DNA from: CAMPJU01 sp046566095
GTDB taxonomy: Bacteria; Pseudomonadota; Gammaproteobacteria; Xanthomonadales; Xanthomonadaceae
Assembly: GCA_046566095.1 (NCBI GenBank)
Contig: JBKHXI010000007.1
Span: 1 to 29,873 of the forward strand
Direction: 5' to 3'
Length of the DNA: 29,873 bases
Shown here: one piece after another, positions 1-7,172 of the stretch
Layout of the letters: every line of letters starts with the position of its first letter
How positions within the stretch are numbered: position 1 is the stretch's first letter
Notes under the pieces: model-generated
The model's database searches: none
What the model was told of the DNA's origin: nothing
What the model saw: the letters and a program-made list of their open reading frames with translations, nothing else
Made by a program: the position numbers and the translations under genes

Positions 1-830
1 ACGAAGCCGTTGCCCTGGTAGTACTGCTTCATGAACTGGCGGAAGGCCTCGCCGGCCTGGTCGGGCGAGTCGAAGATCCACTTCTCCATGCGCAGGAAGT
101 CCTCGAGCGCGTCCTTGTCGTCGAGCACGTAGACCAGGCCGACGTACTTCTGCACGAACAGCCGCCACGGCTTGAGCATCAGGTAGGAGAAGTTCATCAG
201 GTCGGCGGGGATGTTGCCGAGCGTGTCGACCATCAGGTCGACGTCCAGCCCGCGCGCCCAGTTGCCGAGCATGTTGTCCTCGGTGTGGAAGTCGACCGGC
301 GTGACCATCGTGATGAGGTTGCGCACCTTGTCCGGATGCAGCGCGGCGTAGCTCAGCGCGAAGGCGCCGCCCTGGCAGATGCCGAGCAGATTGATCGCAT
401 CCACCCCGTGCGCCGTGCGCAGGTGGTCGACCGCGCCGCCGAGGAAGCGTTCGATGTAGTCCTCGAGGGTGAGGTAGCGGTCCGAGCGGTCCGGATAGCC
501 CCAGTCGACCAGGTACACGTCCTCGCCGCGCGCCAGCAGGCCGCGCACGATCGAGCGGTCCTCCTGCAGGTCGACCATGTACGGCCGGTTGACCAGCGCG
601 TAGCAGACCAGCAGCGGCAGCTTCGCGGTCGGCGCCTTGTCGCCGACGAAGCGGTACAGCACGACCTTGCCGTCGCGCCAGACCTCCTGGCGCGGGGTGG
701 CGCCGTAGTCGACGTCGTCGACCTGGCGCAGCGTCTCCAGGCCCGCGGCAAGCCTGCGCTGGAATTCCGCGGCCTCCGCGGCCAGCGACTGCGGGTCCAA
801 CCCGAACGGATTGGCGATAGCTCCGGCCAT
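1..830 (-). CDS. phaC: Class III poly(R)-hydroxyalkanoate synthase subunit PhaC (partial, C-terminus off window)
   Basis: Catalytic subunit of the class III PHA synthase. It polymerises (R)-3-hydroxyacyl-CoA at the surface of polyester granules, together with PhaE. The translation is an alpha/beta-hydrolase with the PHA synthase lipase-like box GICQGG around residues 150-155. The nucleophile Cys152 replaces the usual Ser and matches Cys149 of Allochromatium PhaC. Motifs such as VYLVDWGYPDRSDRYLTLED (about 105-124) are typical of the family. The ATG at 830 follows the phaE stop by one base, so the two are translationally coupled. About 276 residues are present of an expected 355 or so. The later catalytic Asp and His are beyond base 1. 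Identity is secure; only the 3' end is missing because of the window edge. Confidence 0.95.
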   Translation of the reverse strand, partial: MAGAIANPFGLDPQSLAAEAAEFQRRLAAGLETLRQVDDVDYGATPRQEVWRDGKVVLYRFVGDKAPTAKLPLLVCYALVNRPYMVDLQEDRSIVRGLLARGEDVYLVDWGYPDRSDRYLTLEDYIERFLGGAVDHLRTAHGVDAINLLGICQGGAFALSYAALHPDKVRNLITMVTPVDFHTEDNMLGNWARGLDVDLMVDTLGNIPADLMNFSYLMLKPWRLFVQKYVGLVYVLDDKDALEDFLRMEKWIFDSPDQAGEAFRQFMKQYYQGNGF

Positions 831-831
831 G

Positions 832-2070
832 TCAGCGCCTCCTGCCGGCGTTGCGCGCGGATCCGGCCTTGGCCGGCGCCGCCGCACGAGCGGCGGCGGC
901 TACGGGCGAGGCCTTCTTCTTGACGCGGGAATCGGCAGCGCGCGCGGGTGCGGCCGCCTGCCGGGCGCGCCTGGCGGCATCGCGCGCGGGCGACGCCTGT
1001 TTCCTGCCGCGGGCCGGGGCCGGCTGCTTCGCCGCGGGCGCGGCCGGCCTGCGCGCCTTCGCCGGCGCCGGCCGGGCCGGCGTCTTCGGCCTGGCCTGCC
1101 TGCCCGTCGCGGCGCCCTTGCCGGGGCCGGCGCTGGCGGCCGCGGCGGATCCGGCCGCCGGCCGCGCGCCGGCGGCGCCCGCCGCGACCTGGTCCCGCAG
1201 CTGCCGCAGCTCGCGCTGCAGTTCGACGATCTTGCGGTGCGCGGCGTCGACCTCGGTGCGGGTCGGCATGCCCAGCTGCGCGGCGACCTGTTCGGCCTCG
1301 CGCTGCAGGGCGCCGCGCAGGCGCATCTGCGCATCCACCAGGGCGCCGTGCACCTCGCGGAACTCGGGCGACAGGGCGATGTCCGCCCAGGCCTGTTCGG
1401 CGGCGTCGATCCACAGGTCGAACAGGCCGCGCGCGGTGTCGGGCAGGCGATCCTCGCGGGCGCGCCGCTCGAGCAGCTGCTCGAAGCCTTCCAGCGCCGC
1501 CTGCCCGGCGCGGCCCATCAGACCGTTCCAGGCGCCCAGCCGCTGCTGGTAGTCCAGGTGGGCGCGGGCCAGCCGCTGCCAGCGCTCCTGGTGCTCGCGG
1601 GTCAAGCCGAACGCGGGCATGCCCAGCCAGGAAGCGGCCTCGCCGCGGACCGACTCCAGCCAGGGGGTGGCGTCCTCGATCCACTGCGACAGCCCGTCGC
1701 GGCCCTGGCCGCGCAACTGCCGGAACAGCTCGGGGAAGGGGTTGTCGCCGGCCGCGCCCAGCGCCCGCCGCCAGGCCTCGGCCACCTGCGGCGCGCCCAC
1801 GCCGGGCTGGCCGGCCAGCTGCGCGGCCACCTGCTGCATGCGCGCATACCATTCGTGCGCCTGGCCGGTGAAGCGGCCGACCGCGGCATCGGCATCCGCG
1901 CGCGCGCCATGCGCCAGCCGGCCCCATTCGGCCAGGCCCTGCTGCCAGGCCTTCAGGCCCGCTTCGACCGGGGTGCCGGATCCGCCGCGCTCGCGCAGCA
2001 GGTCGCCCCAGGCGGTCCAGTACTGGCGCGCCAGCGCCTCGAAATCGGGTGTGCCCTGTTCGCTGCCCAT
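832..2070 (-). CDS. phaE: Class III PHA synthase subunit PhaE with histone-like basic tail
   Basis: Non-catalytic partner that activates PhaC on the granule surface. The start at 2070 is chosen because AGGGAGGA lies seven bases upstream; open frame continues to 2271 but has no better signal. The 412-residue product has a helical PhaE body (residues 1-270, e.g. ALARQYWTAWGDLL at 12-25). A short heptad-like helix follows (about 272-295, IVELQRELRQLRDQ). Residues 296-412 are almost entirely Ala, Pro, Arg, Lys and Gly with only two acidic residues. The body fits PhaE by length, by position upstream of phaC and by amphipathic pattern. The tail resembles the AAKP-type histone H1-like tails of PhaF and other phasins that hold granules to the nucleoid. 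That function is inferred here, not shown. Confidence 0.88.
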   Translation of the reverse strand: MGSEQGTPDFEALARQYWTAWGDLLRERGGSGTPVEAGLKAWQQGLAEWGRLAHGARADADAAVGRFTGQAHEWYARMQQVAAQLAGQPGVGAPQVAEAWRRALGAAGDNPFPELFRQLRGQGRDGLSQWIEDATPWLESVRGEAASWLGMPAFGLTREHQERWQRLARAHLDYQQRLGAWNGLMGRAGQAALEGFEQLLERRAREDRLPDTARGLFDLWIDAAEQAWADIALSPEFREVHGALVDAQMRLRGALQREAEQVAAQLGMPTRTEVDAAHRKIVELQRELRQLRDQVAAGAAGARPAAGSAAAASAGPGKGAATGRQARPKTPARPAPAKARRPAAPAAKQPAPARGRKQASPARDAARRARQAAAPARAADSRVKKKASPVAAAARAAAPAKAGSARNAGRRR

Positions 2071-2206
2071 GCGTCCTCCCTGCGATGCGCCCATGCTAGC
2101 AACCGCGGTGTTGCAACGCCTGCATGCGCCCGGCGCCTCCCCCATGGCGCGCCGGTCGTAGGGGCCGAACCGGGACATGGGGTCGTACCCGGACAGGGGG
2201 CGAACC

Positions 2207-2284
2207 GTAGGAGCGCCCCTTGGGCGCGATGCCCGCGCGGGCTCCGGAGGGTGCGTCGCGCTCGCGGGCAAGGCCCGCTCCTAC
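2207..2284. repeat. Inverted pair of GTAG-headed REP-like palindromes
   Basis: Two units face each other. The plus-strand unit starts GTAGGAGCGCCC, loop CTT, then GGGCGC. The minus-strand unit starts GTAGGAGCGGGC, loop CTT, then GCCCGC, reading down from 2284. Each forms its own hairpin and the outer GTAGGAGCG/CGCTCCTAC ends pair over 78 bases. The GTAG head and pairing match REP elements mobilised by RAYT transposases in Stenotrophomonas and Xanthomonas (family knowledge). It lies in the 271-base gap between pssA and phaE; no gene is seen in that gap. Confidence 0.75.
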
Positions 2285-2341
2285 GGTCGTGGGGGTCGAA
2301 CCGCGGCGGGAGGCGAACCGCGGCGAACGGGTGGCGGCCGG

Positions 2342-2962
2342 TCAGGGCTTGGGAATGCGCAGGGTCTTGCTGACCATCAGCGAGCCGGACAGGGCGTAGA
2401 CCAGCACCAGCGGATGCAGCTGCCAGGGCCCGAGCTGGATCACGCCGCCCCACAAATCCGGCCCGATGCTGCCGCTGGCCGCGGCCCAGGCCAGCAGGCC
2501 GACGATCGCCACGCTGGTCGGGATCGGGGTGCCCTCGAAATGGCGGACCTTGCCCTCGTCGCCGGCCAGCAGTTCGGCGGTGACGTTGTAGCGCGCCAGC
2601 CGGCTCACACCACAACCGACGAAGTAGCTCAGCACTATCCAGTCCCAGCCGCCCTGCAGGCCGCAGGCGTAGCCGAGCGCGGCCGGCGCCACGCCGAAGG
2701 AGATCACGTCGGCCAGCGAATCCAGCTCGCGCCCCAGCGTGGAGGCCGACTTGCGCCAGCGCGCCACCCGCCCGTCGAGCGCGTCGAACACGAAGGCCAG
2801 CGGGATCAGCGCCATCCCGACCAGCAGGTCGCGGACGATGCCCTCCTGCAGGAAGCGCATCGCCGCGAACACCGCGCCGGTGCCGCAGAAGGCGTTGGCC
2901 AGGGTGAACCAGTCGGCGAGGTGGAACTCGCGCAGCATCGAGAAATGGCGGCGGTCCTGCAT
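2342..2962 (-). CDS. pssA: CDP-diacylglycerol--serine O-phosphatidyltransferase-like membrane enzyme
   Basis: CDP-alcohol phosphatidyltransferase. The expected reaction is CDP-diacylglycerol plus serine to phosphatidylserine in the inner membrane, the step leading to phosphatidylethanolamine. The full family signature D-x2-DG-x2-AR-x8-G-x3-D-x3-D is visible at D60, D63, G64, A67, R68, G77, D81 and D85. Several hydrophobic segments flank it. At 206 residues it is a short member. The start at 2962 gives the N-terminus MQDRRHFSMLREF; an upstream in-frame ATG at 3019 and a downstream one at 2938 are possible, and none has a clear ribosome site. The serine specificity is inferred from overall resemblance; another CDP-alcohol transferase cannot be excluded. 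Confidence 0.75.
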   Translation of the reverse strand: MQDRRHFSMLREFHLADWFTLANAFCGTGAVFAAMRFLQEGIVRDLLVGMALIPLAFVFDALDGRVARWRKSASTLGRELDSLADVISFGVAPAALGYACGLQGGWDWIVLSYFVGCGVSRLARYNVTAELLAGDEGKVRHFEGTPIPTSVAIVGLLAWAAASGSIGPDLWGGVIQLGPWQLHPLVLVYALSGSLMVSKTLRIPKP

Positions 2963-3059
2963 GCGGGGGTCCGGGGCGGGCGTAGCGGCAGCCTGCCAAA
3001 GCCGGCGTGAAGCCGGCAAGGCGGCCGGGGACCGGCCCGGGCGACGGCCGGCCCGCGCC

Positions 3060-3503
3060 TCAGGCGATCCAGCCGCGGCGCGCGGCGCGGTGCGAGAACC
3101 AGACCAGCAGCACCGCGACCGCCACCACCGCGACCGGCATCGCCAGCGCCCCCGCGCCCAGGATCGCCGGCGCGCCGCTGATCACCGCGGTCCAGGCGAA
3201 CTGCACCAGCACCGCCGCCAGCGAGATCCAGTACAGCGGCACCGCCAGCCGGCGCCGCAGCAGCAGCGCCAGGCTGGCCAGGCTGCCGGCGACCACCGCC
3301 AGGCCGTAGGCGGCCCAGGCCCAGGCCGGGGCGCTGTCCAGCAGCTGCCGCTCGCCCGCGGGCAGCGCGGCCAGTTGCTCCGGGCCCATCGAATAGTGCA
3401 CGGCGAACATCGAGAGTCCGATCAGGTTCCACAGCAGCGCGGCGGTGGCCACGATCCAGAACCAGGCCGGGCGCGCGGTCGGCGCCACGGGTCGTGCGTT
3501 CAT
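3060..3503 (-). CDS. Small four-helix membrane protein, function unknown
   Basis: A 147-residue protein with four predicted membrane helices at about residues 13-35, 60-82, 86-108 and 113-136. A short charged stretch with PEQLAALPAGERQLL lies between helices 1 and 2. The start at 3503 is set by GGGGAGGA a few bases upstream. I recognise no catalytic motif. It resembles unnamed membrane proteins common in Xanthomonadales, sometimes loosely labelled sugar transporters, but nothing here supports a substrate. It diverges from hemN, and the FNR/ANR box at 3591-3604 lies 88 bases from its start codon, so shared control is possible but unproven. Confidence 0.7.
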   Translation of the reverse strand: MNARPVAPTARPAWFWIVATAALLWNLIGLSMFAVHYSMGPEQLAALPAGERQLLDSAPAWAWAAYGLAVVAGSLASLALLLRRRLAVPLYWISLAAVLVQFAWTAVISGAPAILGAGALAMPVAVVAVAVLLVWFSHRAARRGWIA

Positions 3504-3590
3504 GGCATTCCTCCCCAGGGTCGGCGAACGCGGCGAGCATACTGCGTTCCCGCGTCGGGGGCTCATCACCCGTCGGGCACGCGGGCCGGC

Positions 3591-3639
3591 TTGATCCAGG
3601 TCAACGCGCCCGGTACGGCCGGCGCCTAGTCTGCGGCCA
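3591..3639 (+). promoter_or_regulatory. FNR/ANR box and class II-like promoter of hemN
   Basis: TTGATCCAGGTCAA (3591-3604) matches the FNR/ANR consensus TTGAT-N4-ATCAA at all but one position. Placing the box centre at -41.5 puts +1 at 3639. TAGTCT at 3627-3632 then falls exactly at -12 to -7. Base 3639 is the A of the hemN ATG. Transcription has not been measured; this is position arithmetic on the sequence. Confidence 0.85.
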
Positions 3640-5033
3640 TGACGATCCAGCCGTTGCTAGACGCCGAGCTCCTGCGCCGCTACGACCAGCCCGGGCCGCG
3701 CTACACCTCGTATCCCACGGCGCCGCAGTTCAGCCCGGCCTTCGGCGAGCCGCAGCTGTGCGCGGCCGTGGCCGCCAGCAACGGCGACCCGATCCCGCGC
3801 CGGCTGTCGCTGTACGTGCACGTGCCGTTCTGCACCAGCCCGTGCTTCTACTGCGGCTGCAACCGCATCATCACCCGCGACAAGGGCCGTTCCGACGGCT
3901 ACCTGGCGCGCCTGTACCGCGAGACCGACCTGGTCGCGGCGCTGTTCGACCGCGACCGCGAAGTCATCCAGCTGCACTTCGGCGGCGGCACCCCGAACTT
4001 CCTGTCGCCGGCCCAGCTGCGCGAAGTGGTCGACACCCTGCGCAGCCAGTTCCATTTCGCCGGCCGCGCCGACGCCGACATCTCGATCGAGCTGGATCCG
4101 CGCTTCGTCGACCCCGCGGATGTCGCGGAACTGGGCGCGATCGGCTTCAATCGCGCCAGCCTCGGCGTGCAGGACTTCGACCCGGTGGTGCAGGCCGCGG
4201 TGAACCGGATCCAGAGCGTGGAGGAGACCACCGCGGTGGTCGAGGCCTGCCGCGCGGCCGGCATGCGCTCGGTCAACATCGACCTGATCTACGGCCTGCC
4301 GAACCAGACCCTCGACGGCTTCGGCCGCACGCTCGAGCAGGTGATCGCCATCCGCCCCGACCGCCTGGCGGTCTACGGCTACGCCCACCTGCCGGAGCTG
4401 TTCCGGCCGCAGCGCCGGATCGAGGCCGCCGACCTGCCGAGCCCGGAAACCCGGATCGCGCTGCTGCAGCTGGCGATCGAGCGGCTCACCGCGGCCGGAT
4501 ACGCCTACATCGGCATGGACCATTTCGCCCTTCCCGACGACGAACTCGCCCGCGCCCAGCAGCGCGGTGGCCTGCACCGCAACTTCATGGGCTACACCAC
4601 CCATGCCGACAGCGACCTGGTGGGCCTCGGGGTCAGCGCGATCAGCCATGTCGGCGACACCTTCAGCCAGAACCCGCGCGAGCTGCCGGCCTGGGAAGCC
4701 GCGCTCGACCAGGGGCGCCTGCCGGTCACCCGCGGCATCCGCCTCGACGAGGACGACCAGCTGCGCGCGGACCTGATCCAGTCGCTGATGTGCCGGGGGG
4801 AAATCCCGGTCGCCGCGCTGGAACGGCGCTATGCGATCGACTTCGAGACTTATTTCGCCGACGCCCTGCAGCGCCTGCAGCCGCTGGTAGAGGACCGCCT
4901 GGTCGCGCTCGCCCCCGGGTCGATCCGCGCCACGTCGCGCGGGCGCCTGTTACTGCGTAACATCGCGATGTGCTTCGACCGCTACCTGCACGCGCCCGCC
5001 GACACGCCCGGCCGCTTCTCGCGTGCCGTCTGA
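3639..5033 (+). CDS. hemN: Oxygen-independent coproporphyrinogen III oxidase (radical SAM)
   Basis: Cytosolic radical-SAM enzyme that converts coproporphyrinogen III to protoporphyrinogen IX without oxygen, in haem synthesis under low oxygen. The 464-residue length fits HemN. The N-terminal PGPRYTSYPTAPQF is characteristic. The cluster motif CTSPCFYCGC gives Cys65, Cys69, Cys72 and Cys74, matching Cys62/66/69/71 of E. coli HemN. HFGGGTPNFLS and the C-terminal HemN region with LRNIAMCFDRY are also present. There is no Shine-Dalgarno sequence before the ATG, and the predicted transcript starts at the ATG itself. The fnr gene follows 28 bases downstream and is probably co-transcribed. Haem made here would supply the cbb3 oxidase encoded downstream. 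Confidence 0.97.
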   Translation: MTIQPLLDAELLRRYDQPGPRYTSYPTAPQFSPAFGEPQLCAAVAASNGDPIPRRLSLYVHVPFCTSPCFYCGCNRIITRDKGRSDGYLARLYRETDLVAALFDRDREVIQLHFGGGTPNFLSPAQLREVVDTLRSQFHFAGRADADISIELDPRFVDPADVAELGAIGFNRASLGVQDFDPVVQAAVNRIQSVEETTAVVEACRAAGMRSVNIDLIYGLPNQTLDGFGRTLEQVIAIRPDRLAVYGYAHLPELFRPQRRIEAADLPSPETRIALLQLAIERLTAAGYAYIGMDHFALPDDELARAQQRGGLHRNFMGYTTHADSDLVGLGVSAISHVGDTFSQNPRELPAWEAALDQGRLPVTRGIRLDEDDQLRADLIQSLMCRGEIPVAALERRYAIDFETYFADALQRLQPLVEDRLVALAPGSIRATSRGRLLLRNIAMCFDRYLHAPADTPGRFSRAV

Positions 5034-5061
5034 GGCCCTGCAGCGGCCGGACCCCCACGGG

Positions 5062-5814
5062 ATGACCGGCCCCGCCTTTCCCCGGCCCGATTCCCGCATC
5101 CTCGCCGACGACGGCGACGAACTGCGCTTCTGTTCGACCTGCGCGTTCTCGCAGGCATGCCTGGACGAGGGCATGGACAAGGGCGCGCTGATGGACCTGC
5201 ACGTGCTGGTGCAGCACGCGGGGCCGCTGCAGCCGGGCACGCACGTGTTCCGGGAGGGCGACCCGTTCGACGCGATCGCCGCGGTGCGCGCCGGCACGGT
5301 TAAGACCTACGTGGTGGATCCGGACGGCCGCGAGCACGTGCTCGGCTTCCACCTGCCGGGCGAGGTGATCGGCCTGGACGCGATCGACGGCGACCGCTAC
5401 CCGTGCAACGCGGTCGCGCTGGACACGGTCATGCTGTGCCGGTTCTCGTTCCCCCGCATCGCGGTGCTCGCGACCCGGCTGCCGGGCCTGCAGCGGCAAC
5501 TGTTCCGGCTGCTCAGCCGCGACATCGGCCGGGTCGCGCTGCTGTCCGGGGACTGGTCGGCCGACCAGCGCATGGCCGCGTTCCTGGTCGGGCTGTCGCG
5601 GCGGCTGGCCGCGCGCGGCTACTCCCCGGATCGGTTCGCGCTGACCATGCCGCGCACCGACATCGCGAACTACCTGCGGCTGGCGCCGGAGACGGTCAGC
5701 CGGGTGCTGCGGCGGCTGCGGCACGACCGGGTGCTGGAAGTGGATCGGCGCGAGATCGAACTGCGCGATCGCGCCCGGCTGGAAGCGCTGGCCGCGCCGG
5801 TCCTGCGCGGCTGA
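5062..5814 (+). CDS. fnr: Fnr-type oxygen-sensing transcriptional regulator (paralogue 1)
   Basis: CRP/FNR-family regulator that senses oxygen through a [4Fe-4S] cluster and activates low-oxygen genes. The product from ATG 5062 is 250 residues, the length of E. coli FNR. Cluster ligands are Cys24, Cys27 and Cys33 (CSTCAFSQAC) and Cys126 (MLCRFSF), all offset by four from E. coli. A cyclic-nucleotide-binding-like beta barrel follows, then a helix-turn-helix with PETVSR carrying the Glu, Ser and Arg that read the FNR box. A GTG at 5023 overlapping hemN is an alternative start; neither start has a good ribosome site. Residues at E. coli positions 24 and 28 are both Ala here. Its place behind hemN puts it under the FNR/ANR box at 3591, implying autoregulation. 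Confidence 0.93.
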   Translation: MTGPAFPRPDSRILADDGDELRFCSTCAFSQACLDEGMDKGALMDLHVLVQHAGPLQPGTHVFREGDPFDAIAAVRAGTVKTYVVDPDGREHVLGFHLPGEVIGLDAIDGDRYPCNAVALDTVMLCRFSFPRIAVLATRLPGLQRQLFRLLSRDIGRVALLSGDWSADQRMAAFLVGLSRRLAARGYSPDRFALTMPRTDIANYLRLAPETVSRVLRRLRHDRVLEVDRREIELRDRARLEALAAPVLRG

Positions 5815-5886
5815 CGCGGGCACCGGGACCGGGCGGCACGGCCGTCCCGACCATATCACCCTCCGGCCGATCCCCTGGGAAAGTGC

Positions 5887-5935
5887 TCGACCTGGGTCAA
5901 CGCGGCGCACTCGGTGGTCGTGCACCATCCCACCG
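5887..5935 (+). promoter_or_regulatory. Degenerate FNR/ANR box before the broken NO reductase gene
   Basis: TCGACCTGGGTCAA (5887-5900) differs from TTGAC-N4-GTCAA by one base. The box centre at -41.5 predicts +1 at 5935, with CACCAT at 5923-5928 in the -10 position. The start codon with its GGGAGG ribosome site follows at 5955, so the control region appears intact although the gene is not. Confidence 0.55.
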
Positions 5936-5954
5936 AATTCCGGGAGGGACGGCG

Positions 5955-6818
5955 ATGGAAAGTACCCGCAAGCTGTGGATGGCCTGGCGACCCTGCTGAT
6001 CGCATCGTTCGCGATGCTGCTGTGGTCCGGTGGCCAAATCCGGGACCACGCGGCGCCGATACCCGAGCGTGTGCTCGCCGACGACGGTACCGTGGTCTAC
6101 ACCCGCGCGGACATCGAGCGCGGACGACAGGTCTGGCAGTCGATGGGCGGCATGCAGCTGGGCTCGACCTGGGGCCATGGCGCCTATGTCGCGCCCGACT
6201 GGAGCGCAGACTGGCTGCATCGCGAGGCGGTCGGCCTGCTCGACATGTGGGCCCACGAGGACGGCGGCATGGATACCTACGCGGACCTGCCGGCAGGCGA
6301 ACGCGCCGCCCTCCAGGGCCGTCTGCAGGAGCTGATGCGCAGGAACACCTACAACCCCGATACCCGCGAGATCACCCTCACGCGGGACCGGGTAGCGGTG
6401 ATCTCCAACGTGTCCGCGCACTACGAGAGCCTGTTCGGCAACGACCCGGCGACCGCGGAACTGCGCGAAGCCTACGCAATGAAGAACAACACGGTGCCCG
6501 ATGCCGCGCACCGGCGCGACCTGGCGGCGTTCTTCTGGTGGACCGCCTGGGCGGCGACGACCGAGCGTCCCACCGTGGCCGGGGAAACGCTGTCCCCCGA
6601 CCGGCCGACGGTCGAGGCCAAGCGGGTCACCTACACCAACAACTGGCCCGGCGAGCCGCTGGTGGGCTATACGCCGCCGCCGAGCACATGGGTGTGGTCG
6701 GCTTTCAGCGTCCTGTTCCTGCTGGCCGGGATCGCGCTGCTGGGTTGGTACCACGCGGTGACCCACCGCGAGGACCATCCGCCCTTCCCCGCCCGTGATC
6801 CGCTCGCAGCGCTGGTGG
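5955..6818 (+). pseudogene. norZ: Truncated, frameshifted quinol-dependent nitric oxide reductase (qNor)
   Basis: Remnant of the N-terminal third of qNor, which would reduce NO to N2O with quinol electrons. The ATG at 5955 (GGGAGG upstream) opens MESTRKLWM and then stops at 5997. One base is missing near 5981: restoring one G in ATGGCC gives MGLATLLIASFAMLLW and joins the frame open from 5975. That frame carries clear qNor features: ERGRQVWQSMGGMQLGS, WGHGAYVAPDWSADWLHREA, and a membrane segment near PPSTWVWSAFSVLFLLAGIALL. Similarity ends about base 6800-6818, after roughly 285 of about 760 residues. The catalytic core with the haem and FeB ligands is therefore absent. The retained frame is otherwise free of stops, suggesting recent decay. 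A sequencing error could explain the frameshift but not the truncation. Confidence 0.88.
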
Positions 6819-6821
6819 TGA

Positions 6822-6932
6822 CGCCTTCTGGCCCGCGCCGGCTTCTACGCCACGGCCCTGCTGCCCTACGGCTGGATGTACAGCATCGCCCGAGCGCACC
6901 ATCCACTGGGGGTGTTCGCCTACGGGTACTGA
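6822..6932 (+). pseudogene. Possible 3' fragment of an unidentified gene fused to the norZ remnant
   Basis: Right after the norZ similarity ends, another frame is open for 36 codons, from just after a stop at 6819-6821 to a TGA at 6930-6932. Nearly all its codons end in G or C, like real genes in this window. It encodes AGFYATALLPYGWMYSIA and then a stretch ending GVFAYGY. It has no start codon of its own and I cannot name the parent gene. It may be the tail of a membrane protein left by the deletion that removed most of norZ, or a chance open frame in GC-rich DNA. Confidence 0.35.
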
Positions 6933-7053
6933 CCCGGCACCCGGCGGTCGGCCTTCGCGACCCGCGCGTTCCGTCGTGCGGGGCCGCGCTGCCGGCCAGC
7001 GCGCGGTCCCCGCAAGCTCCACTGGACAGTTGGACCCCGTTCGCACCCGCATC

Positions 7054-7079
7054 GTCATAGCGAATGCAGCGAGGAATCC
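7054..7079. repeat. Decayed copy of a common intergenic repeat
   Basis: This 26-base segment runs GTCATAGCGAATGCAGCGAG and then GAATCC. It closely resembles the GTCATTCCGAGCG-type repeat found between genes in many bacteria, including Xanthomonadales. The region 6933-7172 otherwise holds no gene that I can support. The family resemblance is from memory; copy number in the genome would settle it. Confidence 0.35.
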
Positions 7080-7128
7080 GCTCGGATGCGAATCCTTCCC
7101 CCTCGCTTGGCGAAGAACGAAGCCTCCG

Positions 7129-7148
7129 ATGAAGCATGGTGGCTTCAT
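7129..7148. other. Perfect 7-bp hairpin downstream of fabB
   Basis: ATGAAGC, loop ATGGTG, then GCTTCAT. It lies 24 bases past the fabB stop, reading on the minus strand. No T-run follows on either strand, so it is not a standard intrinsic terminator. It could protect the 3' end of the fabAB message. Confidence 0.4.
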
Positions 7149-7172
7149 GCGAGTCGCTCCCGGAACAGAGCG

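Noticed and set aside
2071..2271. N-terminal extension of PhaE by 67 codons
   Set aside because: The extension passes through a REP element and lacks PhaE-like sequence, while ATG 2070 has a strong ribosome site.
3001..3017. GCCGGC-loop-GCCGGC hairpin as a terminator upstream of pssA
   Set aside because: No T-run, and such GC palindromes arise easily at this base composition.
5815..5860. Possible terminator after the first fnr gene
   Set aside because: Only short imperfect pairings (GGGAC/GTCCC) and no T-run; not convincing.
7129..7148. Intrinsic terminator for fabAB
   Set aside because: The stem is perfect, but no T-run follows on the minus strand; it is listed only as a hairpin.
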